Positions 44,976 to 52,641 of a stretch of 64,000 nt of DNA are shown here, piece after piece. The notes under the pieces are model-generated. The model made no database searches. It saw only the letters and a program-made list of their open reading frames with translations, and was not told the origin of the DNA. A program made the translations under genes and the position numbers. This DNA comes from Clostridium culturomicium (GTDB taxonomy: Bacteria; Bacillota; Clostridia; Clostridiales; Clostridiaceae): contig NZ_CCXK01000013.1 in the NCBI RefSeq assembly GCF_000821305.1, positions 186,001 through 250,000 on the forward strand. Direction: 5' to 3'. The stretch's first letter is position 1. Every line of letters starts with the position of its first letter.

Positions 44976-45150
44976 TTTTGATAGAGGTTGCGGTTTTTAA
45001 GAGTATATCTGTAGAGTTAAGCACGATGAAACAGATAAAAAGGAAAAACTGCCGAAGATTGTGATTAATGCTTTAAGGTCACATTCTGGGGGTATGTATA
45101 AGATGCATATCACTGTCACAAAGCAATTTGTGGAGAGCTGTCATGATAGA
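44976..45150 (+). ncRNA. Lysine riboswitch (L-box)
   Basis: The conserved L-box core elements occur in order: GATAGAGG(T)TGCGG at 44980-44993, CTGCCGAAG at about 45049-45057, the CTGGGGG segment near 45087, CACTGTCAC at 45111-45119 and TGGAGAGCTGTC at 45131-45142. The spacing fits the five-helix junction. It precedes an intrinsic terminator at 45200-45229 and then the NhaC-family gene. Expression would be lowered when lysine is high, which identifies the downstream transporter as a likely lysine importer. Confidence 0.92.
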
Positions 45151-45199
45151 TATTGATGAAATTTTTTCGTGGTTTTTATTGCGTTATATTTTTGTTATT

Positions 45200-45229
45200 A
45201 AGTCTTGAGTGATGCTCGAGGCTTTTTTT
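45200..45229 (+). terminator. Riboswitch-associated terminator
   Basis: AAGTCTTGAG (45200-45209) pairs with CTCGAGGCTT (45215-45224; two G-U pairs), followed by seven T residues. It lies 50 bases after the L-box. Confidence 0.9.
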
Positions 45230-45237
45230 ATTTAAGT

Positions 45238-45345
45238 GAGACTCCAAATCTATGATTTGGTTAAGTCGAACTTACTCCACCGAACGAATGTGAGGCGGAG
45301 TTACCTTAAGTAATGATTTGATTAAGGTAAAAATACTCCTTCTAA
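45238..45345 (+). repeat. Structured inserted element between riboswitch and gene
   Basis: This short segment holds two adjacent hairpins: CCAAATC-TAT-GATTTGG (45244-45260) and ACTCCACC...GGCGGAGT (about 45274-45302, one mismatch), plus the repeated phrase TTAAGTCG/CCTTAAG. Its GC content is higher than the flanks. It resembles the subterminal hairpins of IS200/IS605-type elements or a small palindromic repeat, but I cannot confirm that without the rest of the genome. Confidence 0.4.
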
Positions 45346-45435
45346 TAAATTGAAGAAGGAAATTCATTTAAATGATTGCGCAAACATTATGAATGAAAAA
45401 ATAAGAATTAACAAAGATACAAGGGGGAACTTAAA

Positions 45436-46977
45436 ATGGACGCAATTAACGCAGGGTGGTTATCAATAATACCACCAATCATAGCTATAGCATTAGCTTT
45501 ATTAACAAAAGAGGTTATTTCATCACTTATCATAGGAATTTTATCAGGTACTTTAATTTATGCATTTTCAACAGGTGGAGGAGTAATAAAGGCTGTTGAT
45601 GTTACCTTTAGTTTAATGGCACAAAAGCTTGGAGATAATGCAGCAATAATTATTTTTCTTGCATGCTTAGGAGCTTTAGTTACAATAATTACTATGGCTG
45701 GTGGTTCAAGAGCTTATGGAGATTGGGCAGCGAACAAGATTAAATCAAGAAGAGGAGCTCAACTTGGGACATCTTTACTGGGTGGACTTATATTTATAGA
45801 TGATTATTTTAACTGTTTAACAATCGGAACAGTTATGAGGCCAGTAACAGATAAGCATGGTATTTCAAGAGCAAAGCTTGCTTATATAATTGATGCTACA
45901 GCGGCACCAATTTGTATCATAGCTCCAATTTCATCTTGGGCAGCATCTGTTATTTCTCAAATGGATGGCTTAACGGTAAATGGTGCAGCTATTAATGGAA
46001 TGCAGACATTTATGGCAACAATTCCATTTAACTTATATGCAATATTAACTTTAATTATGGTTATTATACTTTGTGTTACAAATATAGAATTTGGTCCAAT
46101 GGCTAAGTTTGAAGAAGCAGCAAGAAATGGTAAAGGCGATGCAGCAGCAGAGGCAGCGGCTACAGATGACGAACTTTCTTCAATGAATATTTCTTCTAAA
46201 GGTAAAGTATATGATTTAATATTACCAATCGTAGCACTTATAATTTTTGCAGTACTTTCTATGCTTTATGTTGGAGGATACTTTGAAGGTGGTATGACAA
46301 TTGCTGAAGGATTTGGAAATACTGATGCAGGTTCAGCTCTTGCTATAGCAGGTTTTGGAGCTTTAATAGTTGCATTCTTCTTATTCGTACCACGTAAAGT
46401 TGTAGCTTTCAAAGACTTTATGGATGGCATAGGCTTAGGAGTAAAATCAATGGTTGGTGCTTTCATAATCTTAACTTTAGCATGGACAATAAGTGGTGTT
46501 TGTAGAGATTTATTAGGAACTGGTGAATTCGTTGGAAATTTAGTTGCAACTTCAAATATGCCAGCTGCTTTAATACCGGCAATCATATTCCTTGTAGCAG
46601 GTGGACTTGCTTTTGCTATGGGTACATCTTGGGGAACTTTTGGAATTTTAATTCCTATCGTTGTTATGATATGTTCAGCCGTTGCACCAGAGCTTGTTAC
46701 TGTAAGTCTTTCAGCTACTCTTGCAGGAGCGGTATTTGGAGACCACTGTTCACCAATTTCAGATACAACAATTCTTTCATCAACGGGAGCTGGATGTAAT
46801 CACATTGATCACGTATCAACACAGATACCATATACTTTAGTTGTTGCTGGATGTTGTTTTGTTGGATATATAGTTGCAGGATTTACTAATAATGTTTGGC
46901 TTACATTAGGAAGCTCAATAGCTTTATTAGCAATAGTTCTTGTAGTATTAGATAAAAGAAGTAAAAGAAATAGATAA
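45436..46977 (+). CDS. NhaC-family Na+/H+ antiporter, probable lysine transporter
   Basis: This 513-residue membrane protein of the NhaC superfamily has about eleven to twelve helices. Family segments include the IDDYFNCLTIGTVMRPVTDK loop near residue 120-140, GTSWGTFGILIPI near 400 and the GDHCSPISDTTILSS motif near 440. The superfamily includes Na+/H+ antiporters and amino acid transporters. The upstream L-box riboswitch strongly suggests that this member imports lysine. A 16-bp hairpin terminator follows. GGGGG lies before the ATG. Confidence 0.92.
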   Translation: MDAINAGWLSIIPPIIAIALALLTKEVISSLIIGILSGTLIYAFSTGGGVIKAVDVTFSLMAQKLGDNAAIIIFLACLGALVTIITMAGGSRAYGDWAANKIKSRRGAQLGTSLLGGLIFIDDYFNCLTIGTVMRPVTDKHGISRAKLAYIIDATAAPICIIAPISSWAASVISQMDGLTVNGAAINGMQTFMATIPFNLYAILTLIMVIILCVTNIEFGPMAKFEEAARNGKGDAAAEAAATDDELSSMNISSKGKVYDLILPIVALIIFAVLSMLYVGGYFEGGMTIAEGFGNTDAGSALAIAGFGALIVAFFLFVPRKVVAFKDFMDGIGLGVKSMVGAFIILTLAWTISGVCRDLLGTGEFVGNLVATSNMPAALIPAIIFLVAGGLAFAMGTSWGTFGILIPIVVMICSAVAPELVTVSLSATLAGAVFGDHCSPISDTTILSSTGAGCNHIDHVSTQIPYTLVVAGCCFVGYIVAGFTNNVWLTLGSSIALLAIVLVVLDKRSKRNR

Positions 46978-46984
46978 ATAGATA

Positions 46985-47020
46985 AAAGCCTATGAAAGAA
47001 GTGATTCTTTTGTAGGCTTT
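46985..47020 (+). terminator. Terminator after the NhaC-family gene
   Basis: A 16-bp stem with two G-U pairs (46985-47000 and 47005-47020) is followed by ATTTTT. Confidence 0.92.
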
Positions 47021-47128
47021 ATTTTTCTTCCAATTTCTATTATTGTGTTTATTGAAGTTAAAATATATAATCTTAGTAGACTTAAGGGGAACTTCCGTAA
47101 AAAATCTAGAATGAAAGCAGGACTTAGA

Positions 47129-47728
47129 ATGTTAAGGGATAAGAAATACATTGGAATAATGGGATTGGCATTAGTGGCAGCCATAGTAATAATTGGATAT
47201 ACAAAAAAAGATGAATATATTGTGGAAGCAGATAAAGAGGATGTTTATGTGGAAGATGAGTATGAAAAATTTCTTCAGGAAAAAGTGCTTCCTAATATGA
47301 TTATGAATAATGAAATTCAAGGCTGTGAGTTAGGTCAGCAGGATAATCAGGAGTTAGTTCATGAAGAAATTGACTTAGGACAGGGCATTATTGAGCTAGG
47401 AGATGATGAGGGGTTTATAGAAAAATTGGATGAACTACATATTAACTTAAATAAATATGCAGGAAGAGAAATCAGTTTTGAGGGTGTTATATATAAGATT
47501 GAAGAAGCGGAAAATCCTATATATGTTATAGGAAGATATTTTGAAGAAGCTCACGAAGAGCATAGCCATGAAAACTTTTTTGGGCTTCAGGGGTTTTATG
47601 AAGGACAGTGGCCGGAAGAGGATACCTGGGTAAAGGTTAAAGGTGTAATTTCAAAAAATAATTTTAATGGTGAAGAATTGCCAGCAATAAAAGTAAAAGA
47701 ACTTGTTGTTATAAATAAAGCTAAATAG
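47129..47728 (+). CDS. Secreted or membrane-anchored protein (tandem copy 1)
   Basis: This protein of about 199 residues has an N-terminal hydrophobic anchor (YIGIMGLALVAAIVIIGYT), an acidic stretch, then a compact beta-rich domain ending GQWPEEDTWVKVKGVISKNN...LPAIKVKEL. That ending resembles the C-terminal region of the TIGR03943/DUF1980 family, which has an OB-like fold and the W-V-V-G-I pattern. I prefer ATG 47129, seven bases after AGGA, over an ATG 18 bases upstream. The next gene is a paralogue. The function is unknown. Confidence 0.65.
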   Translation: MLRDKKYIGIMGLALVAAIVIIGYTKKDEYIVEADKEDVYVEDEYEKFLQEKVLPNMIMNNEIQGCELGQQDNQELVHEEIDLGQGIIELGDDEGFIEKLDELHINLNKYAGREISFEGVIYKIEEAENPIYVIGRYFEEAHEEHSHENFFGLQGFYEGQWPEEDTWVKVKGVISKNNFNGEELPAIKVKELVVINKAK

Positions 47729-47795
47729 TATAGGTAAGTTTTTTATTAAGTAGTGAGCACAAAAGATAAGGTTATAATTGAGAAAGTGATAATAA

Positions 47796-48419
47796 ATGGT
47801 CATGAAAAAACAACATAAGTATTTTGTAATAATAGTAACGATAATAGTAGTTATGTTAGCAGTCGATATTATAAAAAAAGAGAATAAGATTATTCAAGTA
47901 AGTAATGAGAAAACTCATGTTAATAATGAAGTACAAGACAATAATGAAGAAAGTGAATATGATAGATTTATTCAAAGTAAGTTTAATGAGAAGATAATAC
48001 TTGAAGGAGATAATAAAAATGAAAGTTATATGCAAAATAGTATAGATTTAGGTGCAGGTGTTATAGTTTTAGAAAATAATAATTATATAACAAAATTAAA
48101 TGAGATAAATCGTAGTATTGATAATTATGTTGGAAGAAAAATTAGCTATGAGGGATTTGTTTATAAGATTGTAAATGAGCAAAATGAAGAGTCTTATGTA
48201 GTGGCAAGGTATTATGAGCAGGAACATAATCGAATATTTCATACTACGGTAATGGGCTTAAAGGGAGGATATAATGGACAATGGCCAGCAGTAGATACTT
48301 GGGTAAAGGTTGAAGGCATGATTGGAAAGGCTGAATTTAATGGTCAGGAGCTTCCAGCTGTTATTATTGAAAATTTAACTGTTATGGATACTGAAGGTCA
48401 AAGGCGAGTATATAATTAA
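47796..48419 (+). CDS. Secreted or membrane-anchored protein (tandem copy 2)
   Basis: This 207-residue paralogue of the preceding gene has a hydrophobic N-terminal anchor (YFVIIVTIIVVMLAVDII), a polar linker and the same domain, including IDLGAGVIVLE, RKISYEGFVYKI, the VARYYEQEH segment and GQWPAVDTWVKVEGMIGK. It is about half identical to copy 1 over that domain. The start may be ATG 47796 or ATG 47802; AATAAATGGTC is a poor ribosome binding region, so translation could depend on the upstream gene. A hairpin terminator follows. Confidence 0.65.
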   Translation: MVMKKQHKYFVIIVTIIVVMLAVDIIKKENKIIQVSNEKTHVNNEVQDNNEESEYDRFIQSKFNEKIILEGDNKNESYMQNSIDLGAGVIVLENNNYITKLNEINRSIDNYVGRKISYEGFVYKIVNEQNEESYVVARYYEQEHNRIFHTTVMGLKGGYNGQWPAVDTWVKVEGMIGKAEFNGQELPAVIIENLTVMDTEGQRRVYN

Positions 48420-48427
48420 AGAAAAGG

Positions 48428-48468
48428 TACCTCATAGAAGTATAAAATTCTATGAGGTATTATTTTTT
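48428..48468 (+). terminator. Terminator after the tandem pair
   Basis: TACCTCATAGAA (48428-48439) pairs with TTCTATGAGGTA (48448-48459), followed by a T run. Confidence 0.92.
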
Positions 48469-48596
48469 AGAAGTTTTATTTAATTTAAGTGGAAAAGTTG
48501 GTAATATAAGTATATGACTAATGACACAACATAATGTAGACAGCTTTCTGTAAAGGCATAGAATTATTTGTTTATTAAATGATGGGGGAATTTTAA

Positions 48597-49670
48597 ATGA
48601 GCAATATTGAATATGTGAACTTTTTACTAAAAGAAAAACCAGGTCCAGTTGTGAAACCATGGTAATTTGTTTTTGCTGCAATAGTCTTAGACCATGTACA
48701 TATTATAGGCATGTGTGAAGAGCTAGTTAAGGCTGGGGCTATATTAAAATATGTATATGATCCTAACAGAGAAAAGTGCGAAAAATTTTCTGAATATTTT
48801 CAAAGTGTTAAGATTGCGGATAGTGAGGAAGAAATTTTAAATGATCCAGACATAAAGCTGGTAGTTGGAGCTGCGGTTCCTTCTGAAAGATGTGCTTTAG
48901 GACTTCGTGTTATGGAGGCTGGTAAGGATTATTTTACAGATAAATGTCCAATGACTACTTTGAAGCAGCTTGAAATGGCAAGGGCAAAGGTTAAGGAAAC
49001 GGGAAGAAAGTATATGATATATTATAGTGACAGACTTCACTCTGAAAGTGCTGAATTTGCAGGACAGCTAATAAGGACTGGGGCCATTGGTGATGTTATT
49101 CAAGTTATGGGCTTAGGACCACATAGGCTAGAGGAAGAGAAAAGGCCAAGTTGTTTTTTTGAAAAAGAAAAATATGGTGGAATTCTTTGTGACATAGGAA
49201 GTCATCAAATTGAGCAGTACTTGTACTATTCAGGAGCAAAGGATGCCACGGTGGTAAGAAGTCAGGTAGGAAACTATAATAATCCAAACCATCCTGAACT
49301 TGAGGATTTTGGTGAAGCTATGTTGGTTGGAGATAATGGAACCACAAATTATTTCAGAGTTGATTGGTTTACACCTGATGGACTTGGAACATGGGGTGAT
49401 GGAAGAACTATGATTTTAGGAAATAAAGGCTATATTGAAATTAGAAAATATATAGATGTTGCTGTTAGTAAAGAGCAGGACCATGTTATTTTGGTAAATA
49501 ATAATGTAGAAGAAAAGTTTGATGTTGAAGGAAAAGTTGGATATCCTTTCTTTGGACAGCTTATCTTGGATTGTATAAATAGAACGGAAAATGCTATGAC
49601 TCAAGAACATGCTTTTAAGGCGGCAGAGTTATGTATAAAAGCTCAAATGCAAAGTGTAAAACTTAAATAG
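48597..49670 (+). pseudogene. Gfo/Idh/MocA-family oxidoreductase with premature stop
   Basis: From ATG 48597 the frame encodes MSNIEYVNFLLKEKPGPVV and then KPW followed by TAA at 48663-48665 (codon 23), where relatives continue FVFAAI. The frame then stays open to 49670. The nucleotide-binding segment reads FAAIVLDHVHIIGM; as I recall, family members have Gly at the two Val positions, so the cofactor loop is also damaged. The C-terminal substrate domain (CDIGSHQIEQYLYYSG, FRVDWFTPDGLGTWGDG) is well preserved. Restarting at ATG 48711 would remove the Rossmann strand. I treat it as a pseudogene, although the long intact part means a truncated product could still be made. Confidence 0.82.
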
Positions 49671-49751
49671 AAATAAATTTATCATCTAGCGGACAAACTA
49701 TAATATTGTTATAATGTGTGTTAGAACTTTACTTAACAAAGGAGTAATTAA

Positions 49752-50717
49752 ATGAAATTTTATTTAGCACCAATGGAAGGAATTACAGGATTCATTTATA
49801 GAAATGCATATGAAAAAACTTTTAAGAATATTGATAAATACTTTACACCTTTTGTTGTTCCAAATAGAAGTAAAAGCTTTAAAACCAGGGAGCTTAGAGA
49901 CGTGCTTCCAGAGAACAACCAAGGTCTTTATATAGTACCTCAAATACTTACAAATGATGCAGCTGGATTTATTAGAACTGCAAGAAAGCTGCAGCAGTTA
50001 GGGTATAATGAGGTGAATTTAAACCTAGGATGTCCATCAGGAACAGTGGTGTCAAAGGGGAGAGGCTCAGGGTTTTTAGCCTTCAGAGAAGAGCTTGATC
50101 AATTTCTTGAAGAGATATTTACCATAGATGATATGAAGCTGTCCATAAAGACGAGAATTGGAAAGGATAATCCAGAGGAGTTTTATGAGCTTATTAAAAT
50201 TTATAATAAGTATCCAATGGAGGAATTAATTATTCATCCTAGAACTCAAAAAGATGGATATAAGAATACACCTGATATGAAGGTATTCAAAGATGCTCTT
50301 GAAATTAGTACAAACCCTCTTTGTTATAATGGTGATATATTTACTTCCGAAGGTTTTGAAAAACTTAAAGGAGAAATTCCAGATATTAATACCTTTATGG
50401 TTGGAAGAGGACTGCTTGCTAATCCAGGATTAATAAGTGAAATAAAAAATCATGCACTTATAGAAAAGGAACTAATAAGAGCCTTCCATGATGAAGTAAT
50501 GGATCAGTATATGAATCTTTTTAAAGATGAGAATATTACTCTATTTAGAATGAAGGAGCTTTGGAACTACATGATATATATTTTTTCAGATAGTAAAAAG
50601 CACATAAAAAGAATAAAGAAATCTCAAAAGCTTAAGGATTATAAGGAAGCAGTGAACAGTTTATTTAATGAACAGGAAATTATTAAAGGAGCAGGACTCT
50701 TTAGTGAGCATTATTAA
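49752..50717 (+). CDS. tRNA-dihydrouridine synthase (Dus family)
   Basis: This 321-residue flavoenzyme reduces uridine to dihydrouridine in tRNA D-loops. The TIM-barrel opens with LAPMEGITG, the catalytic Cys94 lies in NLNLGCPSG, and FMN-binding segments include LSIKTRIGKDN and the NGDIFT/VGRGLLANPG pair. It resembles the shorter DusB-like group in Firmicutes. The ATG is preceded by AAAGGAG. A perfect hairpin terminator follows. The neighbours do not suggest an operon. Confidence 0.93.
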   Translation: MKFYLAPMEGITGFIYRNAYEKTFKNIDKYFTPFVVPNRSKSFKTRELRDVLPENNQGLYIVPQILTNDAAGFIRTARKLQQLGYNEVNLNLGCPSGTVVSKGRGSGFLAFREELDQFLEEIFTIDDMKLSIKTRIGKDNPEEFYELIKIYNKYPMEELIIHPRTQKDGYKNTPDMKVFKDALEISTNPLCYNGDIFTSEGFEKLKGEIPDINTFMVGRGLLANPGLISEIKNHALIEKELIRAFHDEVMDQYMNLFKDENITLFRMKELWNYMIYIFSDSKKHIKRIKKSQKLKDYKEAVNSLFNEQEIIKGAGLFSEHY

Positions 50718-50720
50718 GAC

Positions 50721-50754
50721 AAGGTACCAGTGCAGTAGATTGCATTGGTACCTT
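50721..50754 (+). terminator. Terminator after the dus gene
   Basis: AAGGTACCAGTGCA (50721-50734) pairs with TGCATTGGTACCTT (50741-50754; one wobble). It could also serve the convergent minus-strand gene. Confidence 0.9.
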
Positions 50755-50761
50755 AATATTT

Positions 50762-51106
50762 TTAATCAGCAAAAATAGTTTTTTTCTTTCCATTTTTCTT
50801 TTTAGGATATTCTCGAATCCTGTTAATATAATCTATATTAACTATTTCAGTATTATTATCTTTTTTTATACAAATCCAATTGTCTTCAACCTTTTCAATT
50901 ACACCAGTGACTTGGCTTTGAAAGGTATAAACAATGCATTCTTTTCCTATAAATTCTTTAATCATTTCATTCATTTTTGCACGACCTTCTTTCTGTTTTG
51001 ATAGTTTTTTTAAAATCATTTTATGAAGTTCTTTTTTCTTATTTAAGGAATTAATATATATAATTACAAATAATATTATGATCGGAATGTACGTAGACAT
51101 TTCCAA
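50762..51106 (-). CDS. Small membrane protein with Sm-like C-terminal domain
   Basis: This 114-residue protein has one N-terminal membrane helix (about 7-20), a basic helical region and a small beta domain (about 50-100: KECIVYTFQSQVTGVIEKVEDNWICIK) whose strand pattern suggests an Sm/Hfq-like or KOW-like fold. The start is a TTG preceded by AAGGAGG at nine bases; the next ATG is six bases further in. I do not recognise a named family. Confidence 0.6.
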   Translation of the reverse strand: MEMSTYIPIIILFVIIYINSLNKKKELHKMILKKLSKQKEGRAKMNEMIKEFIGKECIVYTFQSQVTGVIEKVEDNWICIKKDNNTEIVNIDYINRIREYPKKKNGKKKTIFAD

Positions 51107-51257
51107 GGGAGCTCACCTCCTTGTAAGAAAGTTCTATAATTGTATATTAAGTATAACATAATTGTTTTAACATGTTTTAAGTATAAGGGGAGATATGAAA
51201 TAAGAGTCTATAAAAAGGAATAATCTTTTTTAGACTCTCATGTTTCTATTGGTAAGA

Positions 51258-52640
51258 TTATTTATGGAATTTTTTTATAAACTCTTCAACTTCAGGAATT
51301 CCTCCTTGATAAATTAGATATCCGTTATAAGGCTCTCTTTCTGTGATATCGCCATTTACAGGGGAAAGCATAATGTCCTTAACCTTATTTAAATCAGAGG
51401 TTTGTCCTAGAGCCCAACCAAGCTTACAGTAGGCAACTTCTGGGAGCATATTTTCTGTTGGAATGATACCTGCAGACATTAAGTCTCTACCTGTATCATA
51501 AACAAACATATTTACATATCCCCATAGAGTCTGAACAGTCATATAGATAGATACACCTCTTGCCACGGCACGTTTTATTGCAGGATAAATAAGCTTATTT
51601 ACATGGCCAAGGCCTGTTCCTGCAATGACTATGCCTTTATAGCCTAAATCAACTATGGCATCGATGATGTCTGGGTTCATATTTGGATAGTAATAAAGAA
51701 GAGTTACTCTTTCTTCAAATACAGGAGTTATAGTTACAGCTTTGTCATTTCGCCTTTTATTATAGTCAGTACGAAGATGTGTAATATTATTTCGGTCCAC
51801 CATTGCAATTGGAATGTCCCCAATGGTACGGAAGGTTGAACGGTAGGAAGAATGCATCTTTCTAACTCTTGTACCTCTGTGAAGCAAACCATATTCATCG
51901 GAGGTTGGTCCAAACATGCAAACCATAACTTCTGCAATGTCAGAATCGGCAGCAGTTTTTGCTGCATGAATAAGGTTTAAAGCTGCATCAGAAGATGGCC
52001 TGTCTGAAGAACGCTGAGAACCTACCATAACAATTGGAATTGGTGAATTCTGAACCATAAAGGATATGGCAGCTGCAGTATGGCTCATGGTATCAGTGCC
52101 ATGTCCAATGATAATGCCGTGGGTGCCTTTTTTTATTTCCTCACCAATGGCTTTAGCGAGGGTTATATATTGTTGCGGACCCATATTTTCAGAGAATACG
52201 GCAAAGAGTTTTTCAGTACTTAGATTGCAGATATCAGCCAGCTCAGGTACTGCACCATATAATTCTCCAGGAGAAAAGGCTGGAATTACAGCCCCTGTAC
52301 GATAGTCAAGGCGGGAAGCGATTGTTCCACCTGTACCAAAGAGTTTTATATTCTTCTTTTCTGGAGAGGTAGGGAATTCTCTTTCAGGAATTTTATATTG
52401 TATTTCTTTAAAGTTGAACTCCTGCATATCCTGGATGGTATCTATGGAAATTCCTATATTGTATCCTGTGGCAAGTTTTATTACAATGTGGATGTCATCA
52501 TCATTTTCAGAACGAGGCAGTAAAACTCCTTTGAATTCACCACGGGTAGTTTTTATGATGGCTTCACTCCAAACACGCATATTGAAGCTTTTTAATATTT
52601 CTAAGGCTCTTCCTTTATAGCCTTTTAAACTATCACTCAT
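51258..52640 (-). CDS. gatD: Glutamyl-tRNA(Gln) amidotransferase subunit D
   Basis: This 460-residue protein is the asparaginase-type glutaminase subunit of the GatDE transamidosome, which supplies ammonia to convert Glu-tRNA(Gln) to Gln-tRNA(Gln). The N-terminal GatD-specific beta domain (about 1-90) is followed by an L-asparaginase fold with the catalytic Thr in GTGGTIASRLDYRTGAV and the GHGTDTMSHTAAAI motif. Presence of the N-terminal domain and the adjacent gatE rule out a plain asparaginase. GatDE is typical of Archaea and occurs in a few Clostridia. The gene begins two bases after the gatE stop. Confidence 0.93.
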   Translation of the reverse strand: MSDSLKGYKGRALEILKSFNMRVWSEAIIKTTRGEFKGVLLPRSENDDDIHIVIKLATGYNIGISIDTIQDMQEFNFKEIQYKIPEREFPTSPEKKNIKLFGTGGTIASRLDYRTGAVIPAFSPGELYGAVPELADICNLSTEKLFAVFSENMGPQQYITLAKAIGEEIKKGTHGIIIGHGTDTMSHTAAAISFMVQNSPIPIVMVGSQRSSDRPSSDAALNLIHAAKTAADSDIAEVMVCMFGPTSDEYGLLHRGTRVRKMHSSYRSTFRTIGDIPIAMVDRNNITHLRTDYNKRRNDKAVTITPVFEERVTLLYYYPNMNPDIIDAIVDLGYKGIVIAGTGLGHVNKLIYPAIKRAVARGVSIYMTVQTLWGYVNMFVYDTGRDLMSAGIIPTENMLPEVAYCKLGWALGQTSDLNKVKDIMLSPVNGDITEREPYNGYLIYQGGIPEVEEFIKKFHK

Positions 52641-52641
52641 T

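Noticed and set aside
16688..48665. Stop-codon reassignment as explanation for the interrupted genes
   Set aside because: Most interrupted genes also carry truncations, frameshifts or damaged motifs, and intact genes end at the same TAA, TAG and TGA codons.
51258..52640. GatD gene as a plain L-asparaginase
   Set aside because: It has the GatD N-terminal domain and is two bases from gatE.
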